A stretch of 64,000 bases of DNA, from assembly GCA_963787345.1 (NCBI GenBank), contig CAWBCW010000026.1, positions 620,001 through 684,000 on the forward strand, read 5' to 3'. The notes beneath the pieces were generated by a model. It did not search any database. It saw nothing but the letters and a program-made list of their open reading frames with translations, and was not told the DNA's origin. The position numbers and the translations under genes were made by a program. Position 1 is the first letter of the stretch. The number at the start of each line of letters is the position of its first letter. This DNA is from Bacillus_BD sp963787345. Its GTDB lineage: Bacteria > Bacillota > Bacilli > Bacillales > Cytobacillaceae. Below, one piece after another: positions 58,299-64,000 of this stretch.

Positions 58299-59094
58299 GC
58301 GGCGAAAAAAAAGAAAAGAAGAAGAACATGTAGACGAATCATGGTTGCTTCCATACTCTGATTTATTGACTCTGTTGGTTGCTCTTTTTATTGTTCTTTT
58401 TGCCAGTAGTTCTATTGATATGCAAAAGTTCCAATCGCTATCGAATGCTTTTAATGCTGAACTAACAGGTGGTTCAGGAGTATTTGAATATCCAAGTCCG
58501 ATCCCCAAAGGAAGTCAAGGTTCGAGTGATGAGATGCCGGAAATGGATGAAACACAAGAGAAACATTATAAAAGACCCTCTAGTTTAACAGAGGAAGAAA
58601 TAAAAGAACAAGAAAGGCTTGCTGAAATTCAAAGTAAAATCAATAGTTATGTTCAGGAAAACGGTTTATCAGAGCAATTAGACACCTCATTAACGGTTGA
58701 GGGTCTTTCCATAACCATTCGGGATAATATCTTATATAATCCAGGAAGTTCAGAAGTTCTCCCTGAAAACATAGAGGTAGCTCAGGAGATTTCAAAGCTA
58801 TTAGAAATGGACATCCCTAGAAATGTAATTATTAGTGGACATACAGACAACATACCAATACATAATTTCGAATTTGCCTCGAATTGGGAGTTAAGTGTGA
58901 TGAGGGCGATTAACTTCATGAAGATTCTGCTCGAAAATCCAAACTTAAAGCCGGACTTATTTACCGCCAGAGGTTCAGGGGAGTTTCAGCCTATTGCGTC
59001 CAATGAAACAGTCGAAGGAAGAGCTAAAAATAGACGTGTTGAAGTATTAATTCAACCGATTGTTGATATAGATGAACAAACAAGCAGAGAATAG
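58291..59094 (+). CDS. motB: Flagellar motor stator protein MotB
   Basis: A 267-residue protein. The basic N-terminus is followed by a single helix with the proton-binding Asp24 in LLPYSDLLTLLVALFIVLF, a linker, then the OmpA-like peptidoglycan-binding domain with ISGHTDNIPIHNFEFASNWELS and GRAKNRRVEVLI. The Asp and the SDLLTLL form point to proton rather than sodium coupling. ATG 58291 lies inside the end of motA. A terminator shared with sinR follows. Confidence 0.95.
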   Translation: MSKRRKKRKEEEHVDESWLLPYSDLLTLLVALFIVLFASSSIDMQKFQSLSNAFNAELTGGSGVFEYPSPIPKGSQGSSDEMPEMDETQEKHYKRPSSLTEEEIKEQERLAEIQSKINSYVQENGLSEQLDTSLTVEGLSITIRDNILYNPGSSEVLPENIEVAQEISKLLEMDIPRNVIISGHTDNIPIHNFEFASNWELSVMRAINFMKILLENPNLKPDLFTARGSGEFQPIASNETVEGRAKNRRVEVLIQPIVDIDEQTSRE

Positions 59095-59112
59095 CGCATT
59101 CTCTGCTTGTTT
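59078..59112. terminator. Bidirectional terminator between motB and sinR
   Basis: ACAAGCAGAGAAT and ATTCTCTGCTTGT arms around AGCGC. It overlaps the last codons of motB. Confidence 0.8.
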
Positions 59113-59148
59113 GTTAACTTTATTTCAGTAAATAAAACTTAGGTAGGG

Positions 59149-59478
59149 TTATTGATTGTTTTGCTGATTCCCTTTCCATTTTGTAAATTCAAGAAACTCT
59201 TTGAACTGCTCCTTGGATACTCCTGATTCCATAGCTTCTTGAACCAATTTCATCCATTCTGAGTCTAATTCATCTTTATTTGGTTGATCTAAAATTATAC
59301 TATCTACAGGAACCCCCAGTACCGAAGCAATTTTTTCAATAAATTGAATCGAGGGATTGGTTTGCAAGTTTCTTTCAAGAGAACTTAAATATGATTTTGC
59401 TACACCAGCTTTAAGGGCAAGTTCTGATAATGATAACTTTTTTTCTAATCGTAATTTTTTTACACGATTACCAATCAT
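59149..59478 (-). CDS. sinR: SinR-like transcriptional repressor
   Basis: A 109-residue XRE-type regulator highly similar to SinR. The HTH is LSLSELALKAGVAKSYLSSLERNLQTNPSIQF, matching SinR's DNA-binding domain almost word for word. The C-terminal LDSEWMKLVQEAMESGVSKEQFKEFLEF is the SinI-like oligomerisation domain. SinR represses biofilm matrix genes and links motility to matrix. ATG 59478 has a weak RBS. No sinI lies next to it, unlike in B. subtilis; the gene is convergent with motAB. It could be an SlrR-type paralogue. Confidence 0.85.
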   Translation of the reverse strand: MIGNRVKKLRLEKKLSLSELALKAGVAKSYLSSLERNLQTNPSIQFIEKIASVLGVPVDSIILDQPNKDELDSEWMKLVQEAMESGVSKEQFKEFLEFTKWKGNQQNNQ

Positions 59479-59702
59479 GCACTTCACCACTTCTTTTTAA
59501 AATTATTAAATTCTATTTTGGGTTAAGATCATTCATTATTATGAATACTAGTATCCAAATATAAATGCCTCTATATATTATAACAGAAATATGATTCTTT
59601 AAGAAAACACTTTTAAACAAATAGATACATTGTTTAGATACTTGAAAAAACATACAATGAGTATAAAATAAAATCTATATGTGTGGAAGCGAGGCTTATA
59701 GG

Positions 59703-60455
59703 ATGATTATTTTAAAATCAGTGCGGGAGATTGAACAAATGAAAGAGGCAGGAGAAATTCTTGCTTCGGTTCATAAACAGTTAGCTAAACGGATTAAACC
59801 GGGAATAACGACATGGGAAATAGAGGAATTTGTTGAGTCTTATTTGAAAAAAGCAGGAGCAACCCCAGAGCAAAAAGGATATAGAGGCTATAAATATGCA
59901 ACTTGTGCAAGTGTGAATGATGAAATTTGTCATGGATTTCCGAGAAAGGAAGCTTTGAAAACAGGCGACATTGTCACCATAGATATGGTTGTCAATTATC
60001 AAGGGGCTTTGGCCGATTCAGCTTGGTCCTATCGTGTTGGAGAGGTTTCGGAGACAGCCGAAAAGTTACTAGATGTGACTAAGAAAGCATTGTATCTTGG
60101 GATAGAGCAGGCTCAAATTGGAAATCGAATTGGCGATATTGGTCATGCCATTCAAGCTTACGTCGAGGGTGAAGGGTTTTCAGTGGTTCGTGATTTTATT
60201 GGTCATGGAATAGGTGCATCGATTCATGAAAAGCCTAATATCCCGCATTACGGGCTGCCTGGAAAAGGGCCAAGGATTAAAGAAGGGATGGTCTTTACGA
60301 TTGAGCCGATGGTCAACGTTGGAACTTACCGAATGAAAATGGACGATAATGGCTGGACAGCGAGAACGGAAGATGGTGAGTTATCTGCTCAATACGAACA
60401 CACCATTGCCATTACCAAAAATGGCCCCATCATTTTAACCAATCAAGATGAATAG
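59703..60455 (+). CDS. map: Type I methionyl aminopeptidase
   Basis: A 250-residue pita-bread metallopeptidase. The metal ligands are in VTIDMVVNYQGALADSAW (Asp, Asp), IGHGIGASIHE (His), FTIEPMVN (Glu) and QYEHTIAI (Glu). It removes the initiator Met from new proteins. It is closer to the standalone second Bacillus enzyme (YflG/MapB region, next to yfk genes) than to the ribosomal-cluster map. ATG 59703 follows GCGAGGCTTATAGG; the longer frame to 59679 lacks an RBS. Confidence 0.92.
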   Translation: MIILKSVREIEQMKEAGEILASVHKQLAKRIKPGITTWEIEEFVESYLKKAGATPEQKGYRGYKYATCASVNDEICHGFPRKEALKTGDIVTIDMVVNYQGALADSAWSYRVGEVSETAEKLLDVTKKALYLGIEQAQIGNRIGDIGHAIQAYVEGEGFSVVRDFIGHGIGASIHEKPNIPHYGLPGKGPRIKEGMVFTIEPMVNVGTYRMKMDDNGWTARTEDGELSAQYEHTIAITKNGPIILTNQDE

Positions 60456-60498
60456 AGCGCCAAGCACTTTCCTTGTGGGGGTGCATGGCGCTTTTTTT
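60456..60498. terminator. Intrinsic terminator between map and yfkK
   Basis: AGCGCCAAGCAC and GTGCATGGCGCT arms with TTTTTTTT on the plus strand. Confidence 0.85.
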
Positions 60499-60500
60499 TG

Positions 60501-60722
60501 TTATTTTCTTAAAGATCCCAGTTCTTCTACGATTGCTTGCATTTCATTTGGGCTGAATACATCTTTTTTCATTACGAGTTCATATATATCTGATAATTCT
60601 TCGTACATATTTTCATCAAAATGAGATGGCTTTATGGCTCCTATATTCATAACCTTTAATTTTTCCTTAATTTTTTCAATCATAAATTCAACATTTTCCA
60701 CTGTCTTTTCTGATAAATCCAT
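60501..60722 (-). CDS. yfkK: UPF0435/DUF1128 family protein YfkK
   Basis: A 73-residue soluble helical protein. SHFDENMYEELSDIYELVMKKDVFSPNEMQAIVEELGSLRK matches the YfkK/UPF0435 family, which has no known function. It lies divergent from yfkJ, as in B. subtilis. ATG 60722 follows GGGTGGAGAGC; the frame is open to 60746. Confidence 0.85.
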   Translation of the reverse strand: MDLSEKTVENVEFMIEKIKEKLKVMNIGAIKPSHFDENMYEELSDIYELVMKKDVFSPNEMQAIVEELGSLRK

Positions 60723-60882
60723 GCTCTCCACCCTTTTAATCTTCAAATTTTTATTCTAGTTTTCCCAATCTTTTCACGTTCAGTCTGAAAAGTCAATTAT
60801 ATTAAAAGAGATAGCGGTAATTTTTGTTTTATATTCTTTTTTTCGATATGATAATGTCAGTAATGAATAGGAGGAGTAACTG

Positions 60883-61371
60883 ATGATTTCTGTATTATTT
60901 GTATGTCTCGGAAATATATGCCGTTCACCGATGGCTGAAGCAATTTTTCGAGACCTTGTTAAAAAAGAAGGATTGGAAGGAAAAATTAAGATCGACTCGG
61001 CAGGAACAGGGGATTGGCATATTGGACACCCACCGCATCAAGGTACAAGAGATATTTTGAAAAAATATCAGGTGTCAGATGAAGGGATTTTGGCCCGGCA
61101 AATTCAATCTGATGACTTAAGTCAATTCGACTTTATCATTGGGATGGATGATCAAAACATAGAAAATATTAAAAAGGTTGGCGAGCTGGCACCAAGTGTA
61201 AAGGTAGAACGACTTATGGATTTTGTAGAGGATTCTACTCAAAAAGAGGTTCCAGACCCTTATTATACAGGGAACTTCGATCAAACTTATGAACTTGTCA
61301 CAGCTGGTTGTGCCAGGCTATTAGAAGAGGTTAAAAGAGAGTTAAGTCACAGAGAGAAGAAAGATGAGTAA
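60883..61371 (+). CDS. yfkJ: Low-molecular-weight protein tyrosine phosphatase YfkJ
   Basis: A 162-residue LMW-PTP. The P-loop CLGNICRSPMAE has the nucleophile Cys8 and Arg14 (CX5R); the general acid Asp is in VPDPYYTG. B. subtilis YfkJ dephosphorylates phosphotyrosine proteins and is linked to stress resistance. ATG 60883 follows AGGAGGAG. The stop overlaps yfkI by 8 bases. Confidence 0.92.
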   Translation: MISVLFVCLGNICRSPMAEAIFRDLVKKEGLEGKIKIDSAGTGDWHIGHPPHQGTRDILKKYQVSDEGILARQIQSDDLSQFDFIIGMDDQNIENIKKVGELAPSVKVERLMDFVEDSTQKEVPDPYYTGNFDQTYELVTAGCARLLEEVKRELSHREKKDE

Positions 61372-61720
61372 ATCAAAATTTTGGAAAGGTGTTTTGCTAG
61401 GTGCCTTCGCAGGTGGGGCCCTCAGTTTGATTGACCGTGAAACGAGAAGAGTCGTGTTTGAAAATTGTCAAAAGACAACGGGTAAAATTACGTACTATGC
61501 AAAACACCCTCAGGAGGCCGTTCATCAGGTTAAAGAATCAACAAGAAAAATCCGCGATACAATTGAAGAAGTTGGGGAAGAAGTTTCATTTATTGCGGAA
61601 AGAATCGAAGAGCTGAAAGAAGTAACCCCTCAAGTTAGTGATTTTGTTAAAGAAACAAAGGAAACATTCTCTGATAGACCTTCCGAGAATGGGGTGGGCT
61701 CAGGTAAAACGATTGGATAA
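61364..61720 (+). CDS. yfkI: YtxH-like protein YfkI
   Basis: A 118-residue protein with an N-terminal short hydrophobic segment (GVLLGAFAGGALSLI) and long amphipathic helices, a YtxH/DUF948-like form. It is the second gene of the yfkJ-yfkI-yfkH operon, which overlaps yfkJ by 8 bases. Function is unknown; it may be membrane-associated. Confidence 0.75.
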   Translation: MSKSKFWKGVLLGAFAGGALSLIDRETRRVVFENCQKTTGKITYYAKHPQEAVHQVKESTRKIRDTIEEVGEEVSFIAERIEELKEVTPQVSDFVKETKETFSDRPSENGVGSGKTIG

Positions 61721-61790
61721 ATATTTTTTCAACATTTAAGTAGGATAAAGGGTAGGTGTTTGATAAAGGAAAAGGAGGGAAAAAGAGAAC

Positions 61791-62600
61791 GTGGCATTTT
61801 TGAAGCATTTGTGGAAAAGATTTAGAGAAGATGATTATTTTGGAATTTCCGCCCAATTGGCTTATTTTTTCCTATTGTCATTATTTCCGCTTTTAATTGT
61901 AATCGTCTCACTATTCCCTTACTTACCCATTACCCAAGAGGATCTGCTCGGCACAGTTAGTGGCTTTGCTCCAGAAGGTGCAATTGAGCTAATTGAAAAG
62001 AATCTAACCCAACTCTCGAACAAGAATGGTACACTTCTATCGCTAGGGGTACTCGGTACTCTTTGGTCTGCTTCAAACGGCATTAATGCGATCGTTAAGG
62101 TTATCAATCGTTCTTATAATGTTAATGAGGATCGAACTTTTTTTAAAAAAAGGATCATGGCAATATTATTAACACTTGCCATGATTGTTGTGATTATTGT
62201 GGTTTTAATCTTGCCTGTTTTCGGGAAACATATTGGAATTTTTCTATTCTCACAGCTAGAGCTATCGGGTCAATTCCTCAAGATTTGGAATGCCATCCGT
62301 TGGATTGTAAGTACTGTGATTATTTTTTTGATTTTTATCGCCCTTTACTGGCTAGCGCCAAGTAAACGATTTGCCTGCCGAACAGCCATCCCGGGTGCCA
62401 TTTTTTCGACTATAGGCTGGATTGTTACTTCCCTTGCTTTCTCTTTTTATGTGGACAATTTCTCCAATTACTCCTCAACTTACGGGAGCATTGGAGCAAT
62501 TATTATTCTAATGATTTGGTTTTATATTTCTGGGATTATCATTATTATTGGCGGGGACGTAAATGCATACTTTACCGTTTATCGAAAAAAAGACTGTTAA
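61791..62600 (+). CDS. yfkH: YihY/BrkB family membrane protein YfkH
   Basis: A 269-residue membrane protein with six predicted helices. The family signature is seen as IALYWLAPSKRF and YVDNFSNYSSTYGSIGAIIILMIWFY. YihY/BrkB proteins are not RNase BN, as once thought, and their role is unknown. GTG 61791 follows AAGGAGGG (spacing 11). It is the third gene of the yfk cluster. Element copy D begins 4 bases after the stop. Confidence 0.88.
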   Translation: MAFLKHLWKRFREDDYFGISAQLAYFFLLSLFPLLIVIVSLFPYLPITQEDLLGTVSGFAPEGAIELIEKNLTQLSNKNGTLLSLGVLGTLWSASNGINAIVKVINRSYNVNEDRTFFKKRIMAILLTLAMIVVIIVVLILPVFGKHIGIFLFSQLELSGQFLKIWNAIRWIVSTVIIFLIFIALYWLAPSKRFACRTAIPGAIFSTIGWIVTSLAFSFYVDNFSNYSSTYGSIGAIIILMIWFYISGIIIIIGGDVNAYFTVYRKKDC

Positions 62601-62603
62601 CCT

Positions 62604-62789
62604 CCTTCAGCAGAAGTCTCCCACTTCCGTAAGTGGCGAGATGAATGCAAGCTTTTGTCAATTCAGTGGGGGTTAACCCTGAGCTGAATGAAGTTAAAGC
62701 CTCCGGCGGATGTCACGGATTTTTTAAGGGTGATTTCTCGAGCGGGCTCGAGAAAAATCCGGACGCAAATTCGACGGACGAATTTGATT
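62604..62789 (+). repeat. Structured intergenic element, copy D (full length)
   Basis: Modules in order: CAGCAGAAGTCTCCCACTTC...AAGTGGCGAGATGAATGC (IS200/IS605 end-like), hairpin ATTCAG.GGGTTAACCC.CTGAAT, box GCCTCCGGCGGATGTC, helix CGGATTTTT...AAAAATCCG with inner TTTCTCGAG/CTCGAGAAA, GGAC, and end hairpin CAAATTCG...CGAATTTG-ATT. The GTC...GAC pair extends the main helix. Closest to copy C in sequence and to copy A in extent. Starts 4 bases after yfkH. The bases 62790-62880 encode a short open frame that I do not trust. Confidence 0.8.
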
Positions 62790-62907
62790 CCCCTCAGCAG
62801 CTTGTTCCAAAAACCAACCTAAAATTACCTTCTTTAATTGCAGGTTTATTGCAAAAGATAAAGACAGGCTAAAAAAGCCGATTAAGTATTCAGGAGGTAT
62901 GAGGATT

Positions 62908-63015
62908 ATGACGAAACATACAAAAAAGGATGGCGGAACAAAGCAGCAGAAGAATAAAAACCAATCCACAAAAAAAACATCCGGCTCAGCGAATGGCTCA
63001 AACGGGTATCACTAA
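62908..63015 (+). CDS. Small basic Lys/Gln/Ser-rich protein
   Basis: A 35-residue protein from ATG 62908, 12 bases after AGGAGG, to TAA at 63015; an earlier ATG at 62899 lies too close to the RBS. Composition is Lys, Gln, Asn, Ser, Thr and Gly rich (for example KKDGGTKQQKNKNQ), reminiscent of minor small acid-soluble spore proteins. No family is assigned. A strong terminator follows directly. Confidence 0.5.
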   Translation: MTKHTKKDGGTKQQKNKNQSTKKTSGSANGSNGYH

Positions 63016-63050
63016 AAAAACATCCGGGATTTTCCCGGATGTTTTTTTAT
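63013..63050. terminator. Bidirectional terminator
   Basis: AAAACATCCGGGA and CCCGGATGTTTTTTT arms between the small gene and the convergent P-type ATPase gene. Confidence 0.85.
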
Positions 63051-63091
63051 TTAATGGTAAGTGAGAATATTAACTCCATGTACTACCTATG

Positions 63092-64000
63092 TTAAGAACG
63101 TAATAATCTTAAACCATTTAGAATGACAAGGATGGTGCTTCCTTCGTGTCCAATCACACCTAAAGGCAGATCAACAACCTGTAGGAAATTGGAGCAGATG
63201 AGAAGGGAAATAATGCTAATGGAAAAAATGACATTTTGTCTCACAATTTTATTCATTCGTTGAGAAAGTTGAATGGCTTCTGAGATTCTAGGCAGGTCAT
63301 TTTTCATGAGGACGACATCTGCTGTTTCCAATGCTACATCCGTTCCACCGCCCATTGCAATTCCAACATTAGCTGTTGCAAGTGCTGGAGCATCATTAAT
63401 CCCATCCCCAACCATGGCGACTGTTCCGTATTTTTCTTTTAACGCTTTAAGATGATCTACTTTATTTTCAGGCAAACATTCGGCGATGTATTCGTCCACA
63501 TGGCATTCTTCAGAAATGGCATGGGCCGTTTTTGAGCTATCTCCCGTTAACATAATCGTATAAATTCCTTGCTTTTTTAATCGGTCAATCGCTTGTTTCG
63601 TTTCTTCTCTCACTTGATCTTTTAAGGCAATAATAGCAACAACTACACCATTTTTTTGTACAAATACGGTTGTTTTTCCTTCACTTGAGAACTTTTGATC
63701 AGCACCTTCTGCAAACTGCTCAGCCTCTTCATTTCCAACAAAGCCTGCCTTTCCAATCTTCCATTCATCATTGGCGATCAGAGCCTTCACGCCCCAACCA
63801 GCAACATCCTCAATTCCTTCTGGATCAAGAAGTTCGCTTTTTAATCGATTCTTTGCATATTTGACAATGGCGTTTGCCAGAGGATGGTTAGAGTGGCTTT
63901 CAATTGATGCTGCATAAAGTAATGTTTCATCTGCATTTAGACCATCGGCAACGACAACATCTGTTACTTCAGGCTGACCTTTTGTTAAGGTTCCTGTTTT
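63092..64000 (-). CDS. P1B-4 type metal-transporting ATPase (PfeT-like), C-terminal part
   Basis: The frame continues past the window edge, so about 303 C-terminal residues are seen. They start just after the phosphorylated Asp (the KTGTLT of DKTGTLT remains). Then come the P1B-specific SNHPLA, the P domain with GDGINDAPALA, and the C-terminal helices with HEGST, the TM8 motif of P1B-4 ATPases. That motif points to Fe2+/Co2+ efflux, as for B. subtilis PfeT (YkvW/ZosA). The SPC motif lies outside the window. The metal is inferred. Confidence 0.85.
   Translation of the reverse strand, partial: KTGTLTKGQPEVTDVVVADGLNADETLLYAASIESHSNHPLANAIVKYAKNRLKSELLDPEGIEDVAGWGVKALIANDEWKIGKAGFVGNEEAEQFAEGADQKFSSEGKTTVFVQKNGVVVAIIALKDQVREETKQAIDRLKKQGIYTIMLTGDSSKTAHAISEECHVDEYIAECLPENKVDHLKALKEKYGTVAMVGDGINDAPALATANVGIAMGGGTDVALETADVVLMKNDLPRISEAIQLSQRMNKIVRQNVIFSISIISLLICSNFLQVVDLPLGVIGHEGSTILVILNGLRLLRS

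Noticed and set aside
62645..62872. 75-codon frame running through element copy D
   Set aside because: It has no RBS and reads across conserved structured sequence. Composition is unlike a protein, so it is taken as a chance frame.

Overview
The window looks like the chromosome of an endospore-forming, motile member of the Bacillaceae, close to Bacillus/Neobacillus/Mesobacillus (genus is inference). Many proteins and several gene orders match Bacillus subtilis: liaI-H-F-S-R, motA-motB, yfkK/yfkJ-yfkI-yfkH, yjkB-yjkA, nasD-E-F. There are spore genes (a GerA-type receptor operon, a LysM/GH18 cortex enzyme, a YkvU/SpoVB flippase), Bacillus-type RBSs and strong intrinsic terminators between transcription units. 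I see no rRNA, tRNA, CRISPR array, prophage or intact transposase.

Layout. 0-9 kb: end of a Cof-type HAD phosphatase, a membrane glycosyltransferase, cidAB-like genes, a Tat-exported PhoX/DUF839 protein (- strand), a LysM-GH18 enzyme, a YgbA_NO protein and an MBL hydrolase. 9-12.3 kb: a GrdB/PrdB-like reductase gene with an in-frame TGA and a SECIS-like hairpin, a SIMPL protein, and a pirin with a MarR-type operator. 12.5-17.3 kb: an aminotransferase, a FetAB-type ABC exporter and hemY. 17.5-20.3 kb: IclR regulator, acetylating acetaldehyde dehydrogenase and 4-hydroxy-2-oxovalerate aldolase without the rest of a meta-cleavage pathway. 20.5-36.5 kb: a DUF454 protein, glnS (unusual for Bacilli), a large TPR/dynamin-like GTPase, dat, a dipeptidase, aspartokinase, an MFS pump, an AGCS symporter, a second PhoX-like Tat substrate next to tatA, and a YfmL-like helicase. 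36.7-42.5 kb: a frameshifted FMN-binding glutamate-synthase-like gene and a ger operon in the order A-C-D-B. 42.8-46.4 kb: the lia cell-envelope stress operon, with liaF frameshifted. 46.5-51.6 kb: nirB-nirD and siroheme genes behind a well-placed FNR site. 51.7-64 kb: ykvU, ykhA, mscL, acyP, topB, motAB with a sigma-D promoter, sinR, map, the yfk cluster and the end of a P1B-4 metal ATPase.

The most unusual items are (1) the candidate selenoprotein gene at 9368-10126; (2) a family of four intergenic structured elements (about 7.6, 34.7, 42.6 and 62.6 kb) with covarying helices and no protein partner in the window, two of them carrying an upstream hairpin that resembles an IS200/IS605 right end; (3) single-base frameshifts in liaF and in the glutamate-synthase-like gene; (4) a DUF454 gene that appears to start at a non-canonical codon; and (5) a C-rich small-RNA candidate upstream of motAB.

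In physiology the window links anaerobic nitrite ammonification (FNR site, NirBD, siroheme supply), envelope stress (lia), electrophile or quinone stress (pirin), spore germination and motility. Starts were moved from the longest ORF to the best RBS wherever the sequence allowed.
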